49,436 nt of DNA from Bryobacteraceae bacterium (GCA_026129905.1 JAHCHE010000047.1:1-49436), one strand, 5' to 3'; shown: positions 15,169-24,159, counted from the stretch's first letter. Notes: a model not told the origin generated them from the letters alone. Translations and numbers: made by a program.

Positions 15169-18100
15169 ATGAAACGATTCGCTTGGTTGGCATGTTTGGC
15201 GCTGGCGCTCGCGTGGACTTTGGCGGCGCAGATCGGCAATCAAGGCGCGATTCTTGGGGTGGTCGTGGACCCGTCGGGGGCGGCGGTTCCTGGGGCCGAA
15301 GTGGCGGTTCGAAATCTTGGCACGGGACTGGCCGTGAACGCGATAACGGATGGCAGCGGCAATTTCGAGGTCCTGGCGCTGCCGATCGGCGCGTACTCGG
15401 TCAGCGTGACGCAGAAGGGCTTCAAGACGTGGCGGCTCGAACGGCTGCAGATCACTGTCGGCGAACGGAGCCGGGTCTCGCCGGTGCTCGAGGTGGGCGA
15501 GGTCAGCGAACAGGTGACGGTCGAGGCGATAGCGGAATTAATTCAGACGGAGAAGGCGTCCGTCGAGGGCGTGGTGGTTCAGAAGCAGATTCAGGAACTG
15601 CCGCTCAATGGCCGCAACACGATACAACTGGTGAGCCTGGTACCGGGCATGCGGTTTCTCGGCAAGGGCGGGCCGGAACGGAGTTCGAGCGTGCAGGGCC
15701 AGGGGAACCGGGGCGATGACACGCAGTTCACGATGGACGGTCTGAACGCCAACGCGGGCATGGACGAGGCGGCGTTCGCCATTCCCAACGTGGACACGAT
15801 CGCGGAGTTCAACGTACAAGGGTCGACCTTCAGCGCGGAGTACGGACGGAATCCGCTGCAAGTGGTGATGGCGACCAAATCGGGTACGAACGAATTTCAC
15901 GGTTCGGCGTGGGAGTTTCTGCGCAACCAGAAGCTGGACGCCCGAAACACATTCGGTCTGACCAAGCCGAAGCTGATTCGGAACCAATTCGGCGCGGCCG
16001 TGGGCGGACCGATCATGCGCGACCGGACCTTTTTCTTCGGGAGCTTCGAAGGGACGCGCATACGGCAGGAGAGGATTTACAACTCGACCGTGGTGCAGCC
16101 GGCGATGTTGGAGGGTAATTTTTCGGGTCTCGGGAGGACGATCAGGGATCCGCAGACGGGCGAGCCTTTTCCTAACAACGTGATCCCGGCGGACCGGATC
16201 GCGCCCTCGGCGAAGTTCTTTTTCCCGCACCTGCTGATGCCGAATTCAGCGGACGGGCGGTTCCGCACGGTTGCGCCGGTGAAGAACGACACGAACGAGC
16301 TGACGACGCGGATCGACCACCAAATCACGAACAGCCAGAGGCTCTTCGGGCGCTATATCGTGACCGACAATCCGGTGGAGAACCCCGACTACAGACCGGA
16401 CGTGGTGGCGATCGACACAACCCGGCAGCACAGCGTCGGATTGAATTACGTCTGGTCGATCACGCCGACAACCCTGTTCACGATCAATGCGGGATACCAG
16501 TTCTCGAACAACCAGTTTCACAGCGCGGTGGTGGGCATCGACAACCTGACGCAGCAGGCGGGCATCAACGGATTCCCGACGTCGGGACGGGAGGGATCGA
16601 CCGGGCTGCCGACGGTGGGCATCACGGGCTACACCGGCTTTCAGGCGCCGTGGGGACACCCCGGGCGGCTGTGGATGGAAAGCTGGGGCGGAAAAAGCAC
16701 GGTGACGCTGATCCGCGGCAAGCACTCGCTGAGCCTCGGCTACGAATTCGACAACCGGACGACGTTCGGGGCCCACGCCTCATTCGCGACGCGGGGCAAT
16801 TTCGGCTTCAACGGACAATACACGGGCGACGGATTCGCGGACTACCTGCTTGGATTGACCGCCTCGGCGGGACGCAACTATCCGATCCAGACCTTCGGGA
16901 TGAAGCGATCGCCGTACTCGGGGATTTTCGTGCAGGACTTCTTCAAGGTGTCGCCGAAGCTGACGTTGAACCTGGGACTGCGGTACGACCGCTGGCATGC
17001 AAAGCGCGCGGTACGGGGCAACGTGGCGACCTTCGATCCCCGGATCGGCAAAGCCGTCGCGGGCGAGGATAAGAACGGAAACGTGGACCTGACCGCGCAA
17101 CCGGTGGCGAGATTCCTGGCCGAAGCCACCAAGGACATCTGGGTGTCGGCCTCGCAAGCGGGGATGCCGCCCGGACTGTTCCAGGCGACAGGCTACCTCT
17201 CGCCGCGGGTCGGGTTCGCGTATCGGCCGTTGGGGAAGGAAGACTTCGTGGTTCGCGGCGGCTACGGCATATTCACCAGCGCGTTCCGCGGGAACGTGAC
17301 GGCATCGGCGATCGTGGGACCGCCGTACTGGAGTTACGAGACGCTGAGCTTCAGCGCGACTTCCAATCAGCGGTGGGAGACAGCCTTCCCGGTGGACCCG
17401 ACGTCCTTTATTGCGCCGTCGGTGCTTGCCACCGCCTGGGACATCAAGCCCCAAAAGGCGCACGAGTGGAACATTTCCGTTCAGACGGCGCTGCCGCTAC
17501 GGTCGGCGTTGACGCTGTCGTACGTAGGCAATCACGTATTTGGGGCGATCTCGGCCAATCCGCTGGATGAAGTTCCTCCGGGCCAATACACGAACATTCA
17601 GGCGGCGCGGCCGTTCCCGGCGTTCAGCAGCGCCACGCTGTACGACAATCTTGGGGATTCCTGGTACAACGCGTTCCAGTTGAAGTGGGAACGGCGGTTC
17701 ACCAACGGCCTGTCGTTCACCGCGGCGTACTCGTTAAGCAGGCTGCTTTTGGAGAACATCGGGCCGGACATCTGGACTAACGTGACGCCGTTCGCGCCGG
17801 CAGGATACAACCGCGGGCGGTCTTCGAACGACCGAACCCATATCATGACGCTTAACGGCATCTATGAATTGCCGTTCGGCAAGGGCAGGCGGTACCTGTC
17901 GGGCGCTCCGAAGGCGGCGAACATCATCCTGGGCGGCTGGCAGGTGAGCGCGATTTATGCGTTCATTTCCGGCGCGCCTCTGAGCGTCAATGTTCCGGGC
18001 GCTACGCTGGGTAATGGTTGGGGTACCCGGGCCGACCTGGTCGGCGACCCCGATGTGCCCGACGCCGGACCGGCTCGCTGGTTCAATCCGGCGGCGTTCG

Positions 18101-18363
18101 CCGCGCCCGCGCGTTACACCTTCGGCAACTCCGCGCTGGGGTTGCTCGACGGACCCGGCGTACACAGCATCGACACGGCGCTGTCGAAGAACTTCTACGT
18201 GACGGAAGGGCGGTACCTGCAATTCCGGTGGGAAATGTTCAACATGCCCAACCACGTGAACTACAACAACCCGAATACGACGTTCGGCATCGCGGACACC
18301 GGAAGGATATTCAGCGCCGGATCGGCGCGGAACATGCAGTTTGGATTGAAGTTCATCTTTTGA
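15169..18363 (+). CDS. Oar-like TonB-dependent receptor with carboxypeptidase-regulatory-like domain
   Basis: 1064 residues from the start at 15169 (AAGGAGG eight bases upstream). A signal peptide (1-20, ending LAAQ) precedes a CarboxypepD_reg-like beta-sandwich (about 25-110: GAILGVVVDPSGAAVPGAEV). The plug follows, with IQELPLNGRNTIQLVSLVPG and GDDTQFTMDGLNANAG, then a beta-barrel of about 750 residues ending in an aromatic terminal strand (NMQFGLKFIF). This is the expanded acidobacterial Oar/SusC-like family, which imports or exports large substrates across the outer membrane with TonB energy. No SusD-like lipoprotein is nearby. The surrounding putative glycosidases suggest a glycan or glycoconjugate substrate. 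Confidence 0.93.
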   Translation: MKRFAWLACLALALAWTLAAQIGNQGAILGVVVDPSGAAVPGAEVAVRNLGTGLAVNAITDGSGNFEVLALPIGAYSVSVTQKGFKTWRLERLQITVGERSRVSPVLEVGEVSEQVTVEAIAELIQTEKASVEGVVVQKQIQELPLNGRNTIQLVSLVPGMRFLGKGGPERSSSVQGQGNRGDDTQFTMDGLNANAGMDEAAFAIPNVDTIAEFNVQGSTFSAEYGRNPLQVVMATKSGTNEFHGSAWEFLRNQKLDARNTFGLTKPKLIRNQFGAAVGGPIMRDRTFFFGSFEGTRIRQERIYNSTVVQPAMLEGNFSGLGRTIRDPQTGEPFPNNVIPADRIAPSAKFFFPHLLMPNSADGRFRTVAPVKNDTNELTTRIDHQITNSQRLFGRYIVTDNPVENPDYRPDVVAIDTTRQHSVGLNYVWSITPTTLFTINAGYQFSNNQFHSAVVGIDNLTQQAGINGFPTSGREGSTGLPTVGITGYTGFQAPWGHPGRLWMESWGGKSTVTLIRGKHSLSLGYEFDNRTTFGAHASFATRGNFGFNGQYTGDGFADYLLGLTASAGRNYPIQTFGMKRSPYSGIFVQDFFKVSPKLTLNLGLRYDRWHAKRAVRGNVATFDPRIGKAVAGEDKNGNVDLTAQPVARFLAEATKDIWVSASQAGMPPGLFQATGYLSPRVGFAYRPLGKEDFVVRGGYGIFTSAFRGNVTASAIVGPPYWSYETLSFSATSNQRWETAFPVDPTSFIAPSVLATAWDIKPQKAHEWNISVQTALPLRSALTLSYVGNHVFGAISANPLDEVPPGQYTNIQAARPFPAFSSATLYDNLGDSWYNAFQLKWERRFTNGLSFTAAYSLSRLLLENIGPDIWTNVTPFAPAGYNRGRSSNDRTHIMTLNGIYELPFGKGRRYLSGAPKAANIILGGWQVSAIYAFISGAPLSVNVPGATLGNGWGTRADLVGDPDVPDAGPARWFNPAAFAAPARYTFGNSALGLLDGPGVHSIDTALSKNFYVTEGRYLQFRWEMFNMPNHVNYNNPNTTFGIADTGRIFSAGSARNMQFGLKFIF

Positions 18364-18393
18364 CCTCCGTTCGAACCTTAAGCCACGACATGC

Positions 18394-18483
18394 GGGGCAG
18401 GATGTCATCCTGCGGGGCGGTGGCCAACCGCCACCGGGCCGATCGCCGATCGGCCCCCAGGTTGCCTTCGGCCAACCTGCCCC
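18394..18483. repeat. complete palindromic repeat element (four hairpins in a row)
   Basis: Bounded by GGGGCAGG (18394-18401) and CCTGCCCC (18476-18483). Inside are four consecutive palindromes: GCAGGATG/CATCCTGC (18397-18404, 18406-18413), CGGTGGC/GCCACCG (18418-18424, 18430-18436), GGGCCGATCG/CGATCGGCCC (18436-18445, 18447-18456) and CAGGTTG/CAACCTG (18458-18464, 18473-18479). The first is nearly identical to 37502-37521 and the last to 6782-6803. The element lies 30 bases after the TonB receptor stop. It could work as a terminator or mRNA stabiliser, but its recurrence suggests a mobile REP-like family. Confidence 0.7.
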
Positions 18484-18529
18484 ACAACCGCAGTTTGGGA
18501 CTGGTGTTTTCTGACAGTCGCTGAGGACC

Positions 18530-20422
18530 ATGCTGCCGCGACGAGAGTTCTGCCGGCTTGGGTTTGCCGCAGCGGCGGCCGCCGGACGCGCGCGCGGAAC
18601 GATCACACGCTCTAGCGACTCCCTTACCATCGGACTGGACCCTGAAAGCGGCAGGGCCTTTATCGAGGAAAGAGTCCCGGGCGAGACGTGGGTCTGGAAC
18701 TGGCGCGAGGTGAGGGCCGCCGATTTGAAGTCGGCAAGCGGCAACACCCGTAACTGGAAACCGGTGGCGCCGGTCGGGATCGACGAGACGCCGGCGGGGT
18801 TCCGGCTCCGGTATGAAGAAGCGTGGGGACGCTTCAGCGGCTCGGTGGAACTCGCCGGCGCGGAGGTCCTGTTTCGCGTGGAGCCCGACCTGCGCTACCC
18901 GTGCGAACTGGGTGGGATTCAGTTCCCGTCGACGCTGCGGCCGGAAGGCGATTCGAGGCCGGTGTTGCTGGACACGCTCTTCGGCGGGCGCATGCACCGG
19001 CTTTCCACGCAGGTTCCGCAGTTCAGAATGGACGCGGACCGGAGCTGGATGCGTTACTACGGCGCCATCGGAGCGAGGTCGGCATACCTGGCGATTCTCG
19101 AACCGGGCTTCGACGCGCTGCTGACGTGTGCAGACGGGGGCAAAGCGCCGGACTACGGCTGGGTCCACACGCCACGGATGGGCAACCTGCACCAGAACCG
19201 AACGCAGCGCTTTCGGTTCGTCTCGTCGCCGTCGTACGTCGTTGTCGCGCGCGCCTACCGCCGGTATGCGATGGAACAGGGTTTCTATCGCAGCCTGGAG
19301 GAGAAGATCGAGGAGTGCCCGTCGCTGAGGAAACTGTTCGGCGCGGCGCTGGTGATGATCGGCTACCTGCGGGATCCGGAGGCCGACTACGCCGCCGCGT
19401 TCCGCCGGCTGAAGGAACGCGGCATCGAAAAAGCGTACGTGTATCCGACCGGGTATTTCAACTTCAACGGCGGCGACGAAGTCTATCCGGGCTACCGTTC
19501 CGACTATCGATGGATCGAGCTGAAGCCGGAGGATTTCGCCGAACTGCGGCGGTTGGACTACCTGTCCGCGCCCTGGGTTTGGCTGAACGAGGTCGTCAGC
19601 GGCAGTCCGTACGTGGAGCAGTTCACGCTCCGCAGGGCGGACGGCTCGAAATCGGCCAACTGGCGGGTGGGAAAGGTGCAGTGGTATTCGAGCCACGAGG
19701 GACGCGTGCTCGAAATGCTGAGGCAGGCGGCGCCGGAGCTTCGCAAGAAGTACACGGCGGCGCATTTCGACGTGCTCAACGCGGGGCCGTGCGAGGAGAA
19801 CTACGGCTCGTGGCCTTACGACCGGAAAGCCGGCAGCGGCTATCGCACCGGCATGTTCGCCGAGTTCAGCGCGCACGACCGGGTGGTGGGATGCGAGCAG
19901 AACAAAGACTGGGCGATCCCGTACAAGCACTTCGGGACGGCGAAGCTGGCGGGACCATACGGCAAGGACGCTCCCTTCCGGCCCGTTCCGCTGTGGCAGC
20001 TTGCCTTTCACGACGCCGTGATGACGTCGTGGTGGGAGCACTCTACCTATAACGACCCGGACCTCGGGCACGATCTCACCGGCCGCGAGATTCGACGGCG
20101 CATGCTGCTGGACATACTGACGGGCGATCTGCCGTCGGTGTGTCCCGCCGGGCGCATGGTCGGCTGGAAGAACCCGGGCGGCGCCGACCGGGAGATGTTC
20201 GACTATCGTTATAAGCTGGACGATCCGGTGACGGTAAAAGCGATCGACGCGGCCGCGGAGGTCGCGCGGTTCAATGCGCGGCACGCAACCGACGACCTGA
20301 CGCATCACCAGTTTCTCTCCGAGGACGGTATGGAGCAGGAGAGCGCGTATGCGTCGGGGACGCGGGTGAAAATCCGGCTGCCGCGCGAGCGCGACGACCC
20401 GGGAGAGCTGCGGATCACGTGA
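18530..20422 (+). CDS. exported putative TIM-barrel glycoside hydrolase
   Basis: 630 residues. The N-terminus LPRREFCRLGF plus an alanine-rich run is a twin-arginine-like export signal. An N-terminal beta-sandwich (about 30-250, galactose-mutarotase-like pattern) is followed by a barrel domain. Its strands include EKAYVYPTGYFNFNGGDEVY, KKYTAAHFDVLNAGPCEENY and HDRVVGCEQNKDWAIPY. Acidic residues at these strand ends (the D of HFDV, the E of GCEQ) are candidate catalytic residues. The layout recalls GH101/DUF5696-type or other mutarotase-plus-barrel glycosidases, but I cannot place it in a family. GAGGA lies just before the start. It is first in a run of four same-strand genes. Confidence 0.6.
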   Translation: MLPRREFCRLGFAAAAAAGRARGTITRSSDSLTIGLDPESGRAFIEERVPGETWVWNWREVRAADLKSASGNTRNWKPVAPVGIDETPAGFRLRYEEAWGRFSGSVELAGAEVLFRVEPDLRYPCELGGIQFPSTLRPEGDSRPVLLDTLFGGRMHRLSTQVPQFRMDADRSWMRYYGAIGARSAYLAILEPGFDALLTCADGGKAPDYGWVHTPRMGNLHQNRTQRFRFVSSPSYVVVARAYRRYAMEQGFYRSLEEKIEECPSLRKLFGAALVMIGYLRDPEADYAAAFRRLKERGIEKAYVYPTGYFNFNGGDEVYPGYRSDYRWIELKPEDFAELRRLDYLSAPWVWLNEVVSGSPYVEQFTLRRADGSKSANWRVGKVQWYSSHEGRVLEMLRQAAPELRKKYTAAHFDVLNAGPCEENYGSWPYDRKAGSGYRTGMFAEFSAHDRVVGCEQNKDWAIPYKHFGTAKLAGPYGKDAPFRPVPLWQLAFHDAVMTSWWEHSTYNDPDLGHDLTGREIRRRMLLDILTGDLPSVCPAGRMVGWKNPGGADREMFDYRYKLDDPVTVKAIDAAAEVARFNARHATDDLTHHQFLSEDGMEQESAYASGTRVKIRLPRERDDPGELRIT

Positions 20423-20453
20423 CGGAACCGGGAAAGGAGTCAAGCTCGGACGA

Positions 20454-20921
20454 ATGGGTTATGTCTGGATGTTCCTGGGGCTGGGGAGTTTCAGCATGCT
20501 CGGGGTGTTCGCAAAGATCGCGGATATCAAGCAATGCCGGCCGGGCACGCTGTACCTGTTGCTGTTCTTCTGGGCATGCGCGCAGTCGTGGCTGGCCTGT
20601 CTGGCGTCGGGACAGACGGTCGCCGGCGCGCCCGCGAAGGTGATCTGGATCGCGCTGCCGTTCGGGGTGGCCGGCGCGCTGGCGGGGGTGGCGTTTCAGA
20701 CGGGAATCCGGTACGGCAAGATCTCGACGAGCTGGCTGATCATCAACCTGTCGGCGGGCATTCCGACGCTTGGCTCGATCTTCATTTATGGAGAGCCGGT
20801 GAAGCCGATAAAGGTGGGGGCGCTCTGCCTGGTCGTGGCGTCGGTGCTGTTGCTGTGGAAGGACAAGCTGGAGGACGAGCGGAAGGCTATGGCGGCGCTG
20901 GCTGGAGCAGGCGGGGACTGA
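20454..20921 (+). CDS. EamA-like half transporter, subunit 1
   Basis: 155 residues with five predicted membrane helices (about 4-25, 31-52, 63-85, 92-112, 117-135). They include GRYG-like and SWLIINLSAGIPTLGSIFIYGE segments typical of the drug/metabolite transporter superfamily, then a charged tail. A complete EamA transporter has two such five-helix repeats; this gene encodes only one. The second half is the next gene, four bases downstream. GGAG lies upstream at 20436. The flanking putative glycosidases suggest that the pair moves a sugar or a breakdown product across the inner membrane (inference). Confidence 0.75.
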   Translation: MGYVWMFLGLGSFSMLGVFAKIADIKQCRPGTLYLLLFFWACAQSWLACLASGQTVAGAPAKVIWIALPFGVAGALAGVAFQTGIRYGKISTSWLIINLSAGIPTLGSIFIYGEPVKPIKVGALCLVVASVLLLWKDKLEDERKAMAALAGAGGD

Positions 20922-20925
20922 CGGA

Positions 20926-21342
20926 ATGTGGCTTCGATTGATGCTGGTGGCGTTCGTGGCGAACGGCGTGGGTCCGTTCGGCTTGAAGGTGCTGCAATCG
21001 GAAGGGCTGCTTGAAGGGTCTCAGTATTCCTACCTGTTCTTCTGGTACCTGGGCGGGATGGCGCTGGCGGCGTTCTTTTCGCTACGAGGCTGGCGGCGGC
21101 TCCGCGTGGCCGAGGCGCTGATCGGCGCCGCGATGGGGGCATGCAGCCTCGGAGGGCAAGCGGCGACGGCGCTGGCATTGAAGACGGTTCCGGGGCACGC
21201 CGTTTTCGCCGTCACCACAGGGGGCACGCTGTTCGTGGTGGCGACCGCGGGAATCCTGGTGTTCAAGGAGAGAGTGGGCAAGTACGGGCTCGCGGGCATC
21301 GTGCTGGGGATCGCTTCGATACTGATGCTGGGCATCGGATAA
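20926..21342 (+). CDS. EamA-like half transporter, subunit 2
   Basis: 138 residues with five membrane helices (about 3-22, 36-53, 60-84, 90-110, 116-136). The end FKERVGKYGLAGIVLGIASILML is the classic C-terminal helix signature of an EamA repeat, with the conserved Glu before the last helix. It starts four bases after the stop of subunit 1 and its own stop overlaps the AAGGAG of the next gene, so the three genes are tightly coupled. Two opposite-topology halves could form a heterodimeric transporter, as ArnE/ArnF do in another DMT family. Confidence 0.78.
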   Translation: MWLRLMLVAFVANGVGPFGLKVLQSEGLLEGSQYSYLFFWYLGGMALAAFFSLRGWRRLRVAEALIGAAMGACSLGGQAATALALKTVPGHAVFAVTTGGTLFVVATAGILVFKERVGKYGLAGIVLGIASILMLGIG

Positions 21343-21353
21343 GGAGAAGAAGA

Positions 21354-23723
21354 ATGCACAGCCTGATGCGAATCCTGCTGGTTCTCGCCGTGCTGTCCGC
21401 GGCCGGCGCACGGGCGCCCGAGCCGAGCTATGAGCAAGCCGTCGCGCGCTGGCCGGACTTCCGGCGGCCGATCGTCTATCTCGGCTGCAAGGATCATCCG
21501 GACGAGTTCGGCGTGATGTGGAATGGCAACCTGACGCTGGCCTCGCGCACGATGACGGCGGCAGACCAGCGGCTGTTTCGAGCGCGGGCGGACGACTCGC
21601 TCCAGGTGAGCTTCTCGATGGGCGACAAGCCGGATTTCGCCAACCGCGAAGCCGAGGACGGGACTTCGGAGGCTTCGCTGGCGGAAGGCTATCTGCCGAT
21701 CACCGAGATCCGGCTGCGCAAGGGAGGGGTCACGCTGGTCCAGGAAGCTTTTGCGACAAACGCGCAGGGCGGGTGTACGGCCCAGGCGTGGGACGAGCCG
21801 GTCTTCCTCCGCGTGCGCTTTCGGGTGGAGGACCCGGGGACAGGCGCGGGGCCGGTCCGATTGTGGGCCCAGTTGGCCGGCAACCACACGCGCTACGAGA
21901 TGGACGCGCGGCGGAATGTGCGGATCGCGTTCGCGGCGCCGCCGTATGCGAGAAAACTGGAAGGCGCGGGCAACACGGTGCGGGATGAGCGGGGGATGGT
22001 CGTCGTGCGGGCGAGCAGGCTGGCGCGGTTCCACGGACAGCTTCCGGATTCTCTGAACTCGGTGGCGCTGCGCGAGTGGCAGCTTGACCGCAATCTGGCC
22101 GAATACGAACTGCCTCGGGAGAAGGGCGCCGCGCTGGAGTTGATCGTGCCGTTTCTGCCGGCATCGGAGGGCGCGATAGGGGCGGCGGCGCGCCTGGATC
22201 ACGGACAGGCGCGGGAGGCGCTGGCCGGGTGCTGGAACGGCGAGATCGGCCGCGGCATGCAGATACGGGTTCCGGAAGAACCGCTGAACAACCTGTGGCG
22301 GTACAACGCGCCGATGTCGTTCATGACGGCGGACCGGTATCCCAATGGCGACTACGTTCTGAAGACCTCCTCCCATCATTACGAGGCGTACTGGCCCACG
22401 CCGGGCGCGATGAACATGGTCGCGCTCGCACAGCAAGGCTACCGGGATGAAGTGAAGGCGTACCTGGAGCCGTTTCTGGACAAGCAGCGGTACCGCCCCG
22501 TGCCGAACACGGGCGCGAGCTTCCTGTCGAGCCGGGGATTCATCAGCGGGCCGAGCGAGCACGTGCTGATCAGTTGGGTGGGCGACCACGGCGCGATCCT
22601 GTGGGCCGCCTCGGAATACTACCTACTGACGCGCGACAAGGCGTTCCTGGACCGCTGGCTGCCCTCGATGCTGGAAGGCCTGGAGTGGATCGCACGCGAA
22701 CGCGAGTACACGAAGGTACGCGGAGGCCGGGCGGCGGGATTGATGCCGGCGGGACGCGCCACGGACGACGACCGGCAGGCGTACTTCGTTTGGGTGGACG
22801 GCTGGATTTACCGGGGTTTGGCCTCGGTGTGCCGGGTGCTCGAGGCGATCGGCCATCAGGACGCGGCGCGCTGGACGCGGGAACGGGACGACTACCGGGC
22901 GGCGTTTCAGAAGGCGCTGCGCGACCAGATTCAGCGCACGTTTCAGTGGACGGATCGCGGCGGCGTGCGCATTCCGTTCGTGCCGTGGGAACTGGATCAG
23001 ACCAACGCCGACTACCTGCACTTCTTCTACCTGGACTGCGGGCCGATGTTCCTGGGCGTGTCCGGCCTGGAGGACGCAAGCGACGACACGATGACGTGGG
23101 TGCTGAAGTACCTCACCGAAGGACCGGGAACCGGGCGGGCCAACCCGGACTGGACGACGTATTCGGACCGCCCGAGCCTGCGGTTCGAGATGTCCACGGT
23201 CGAACCGTGCTACTCGTGGAACGTCAACCTGCGGTTCCTGCGGAACGAACGCGAGAAGTTCCTCGAGGGTTTCTATTCGCAAGCCGCCGGGGCAGTGTCG
23301 CGCCGGTTTCTGGGAGGCTCGGAGCATCGCGACGGCATCCAGCAGCTTCCGGTGATGAACGCAGTGATCAACGGACATTTGCGGAACATGCTGGTGTTCG
23401 AGAATGACGGCGGGGGGCTGGACCTGCTGCGCAATGCGCCGTCCGTATGGCTGAGGGAAGGTAAAGAGATCGACGTGCGCGGGGCGGAAACCTACTTCGG
23501 GCCCCTGCGCTACCACGTGCGCGCCGCCGGCGGGCGGGTGGAAGCCGAGATCGAGACGCCGTCGCGGGAGAGGCCGCAGTCAATAAGGCTCCACGTTTAT
23601 CACCCGGAGGGCCGCCCGTTGCGCGCCGCCGCGGTGAACGGAACGGCGGTTGCGCCGGTGGGACCGTCGGTAGTCGAGGTTAAGGACCCGGCAGGTTTGG
23701 TGAAGGTGACCGCCGAGTTCTGA
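21354..23723 (+). CDS. exported (alpha/alpha)6-barrel glycoside-hydrolase-like protein
   Basis: 789 residues from the start at 21354 (AAGGAGA upstream). A signal peptide (about 1-20) is followed by an N-terminal beta-domain (about 30-300). An all-alpha region (about 320-680) then has GDYVLKTSSHHYEAYWPTP, GFISGPSEHVLISWVGDHG, YFVWVDGWIYRGLASVCRVL and YLHFFYLDCGPMFLGVSGLE, the helical-hairpin pattern of (alpha/alpha)6 glycosidases such as rhamnosidase- or phosphorylase-like clans. A C-terminal beta-sandwich closes it (IETPSRERPQSIRLHVYHPE). Acidic residues in the barrel are candidates for catalysis, but the family and substrate cannot be assigned. Last gene of the run that contains the split transporter. 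Confidence 0.65.
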   Translation: MHSLMRILLVLAVLSAAGARAPEPSYEQAVARWPDFRRPIVYLGCKDHPDEFGVMWNGNLTLASRTMTAADQRLFRARADDSLQVSFSMGDKPDFANREAEDGTSEASLAEGYLPITEIRLRKGGVTLVQEAFATNAQGGCTAQAWDEPVFLRVRFRVEDPGTGAGPVRLWAQLAGNHTRYEMDARRNVRIAFAAPPYARKLEGAGNTVRDERGMVVVRASRLARFHGQLPDSLNSVALREWQLDRNLAEYELPREKGAALELIVPFLPASEGAIGAAARLDHGQAREALAGCWNGEIGRGMQIRVPEEPLNNLWRYNAPMSFMTADRYPNGDYVLKTSSHHYEAYWPTPGAMNMVALAQQGYRDEVKAYLEPFLDKQRYRPVPNTGASFLSSRGFISGPSEHVLISWVGDHGAILWAASEYYLLTRDKAFLDRWLPSMLEGLEWIAREREYTKVRGGRAAGLMPAGRATDDDRQAYFVWVDGWIYRGLASVCRVLEAIGHQDAARWTRERDDYRAAFQKALRDQIQRTFQWTDRGGVRIPFVPWELDQTNADYLHFFYLDCGPMFLGVSGLEDASDDTMTWVLKYLTEGPGTGRANPDWTTYSDRPSLRFEMSTVEPCYSWNVNLRFLRNEREKFLEGFYSQAAGAVSRRFLGGSEHRDGIQQLPVMNAVINGHLRNMLVFENDGGGLDLLRNAPSVWLREGKEIDVRGAETYFGPLRYHVRAAGGRVEAEIETPSRERPQSIRLHVYHPEGRPLRAAAVNGTAVAPVGPSVVEVKDPAGLVKVTAEF

Positions 23724-23790
23724 GCGTGTTTCGGATGGTAAGGGGCGGTCGGGAAATGTCAGCCGGCGCGGCGGTCGCGAACCGATGCAG

Positions 23791-23831
23791 GCGTCGCCAC
23801 GAGTGGCGACGCGGCAAACACGAGTGTTTGC
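23791..23831. repeat. twin hairpins sharing the core ACGAGT
   Basis: Two adjacent perfect palindromes with a two-base centre GA: GCGTCGCCAC/GTGGCGACGC (23791-23800, 23803-23812) and GCAAACAC/GTGTTTGC (23814-23821, 23824-23831). Both have CACGAGTG at the tip. The build is like the other palindromic elements of the window, but the words differ. It lies in the 205-base gap between the convergent glycosidase-like and DUF465 genes. Confidence 0.6.
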
Positions 23832-23862
23832 GCCACCGGGGCAATCGGTACAAAAATGAAAT

Positions 23863-23888
23863 GCCCGGTCCACGCAGGTGGACCGGGC
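23863..23888 (-). terminator. intrinsic terminator of the DUF465 gene
   Basis: GCCCGGTCCAC (23863-23873) and GTGGACCGGGC (23878-23888) make an 11-pair stem with a four-base loop. Read on the minus strand it is followed by ATTTCATTTTTG, a T-rich tail. It sits 40 bases after the DUF465 stop codon (23929) and would also stop read-through from the upstream minus-strand operon. Confidence 0.75.
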
Positions 23889-23928
23889 GAAAATAGCAGG
23901 GCGGCAGCGCACCCCGATGCAACTAAGA

Positions 23929-24159
23929 CTAAACGCTCACGCGGTGGCGGCTCATGATCTGCGCCATCAAGTCCTTGGCGTGAAGCTTCAGCTTTTTGAG
24001 CTTAACCTCTTCCATCTGCTGTTCCTCACTCAGACGCGGCAACGATTCCAGCGCCTGAATCTTGCGCTCGTATTCGGAATGCGCGAGCGCCAGACGCCGG
24101 AACTCATCGTCTGTTTGAATCAGGCGCGCTTTCATGTCTTCTGGGTTGAGTCTCTCCAT
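23929..24159 (-). CDS. DUF465/YdcH family small coiled-coil protein
   Basis: 76 residues, almost entirely one helical hairpin. RLIQTDDEFRRLALAHSEYERKI pairs with the helix EEQQMEEVKLKKLKLHAKDLM, and MAQIMSRHR closes it. This is the DUF465 pattern: a small charged coiled coil of unknown function. The start at 24159 was chosen for GGAGG eight bases upstream and the family length; the frame extends further upstream without similarity. It has its own strong terminator. Confidence 0.82.
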   Translation of the reverse strand: MERLNPEDMKARLIQTDDEFRRLALAHSEYERKIQALESLPRLSEEQQMEEVKLKKLKLHAKDLMAQIMSRHRVSV

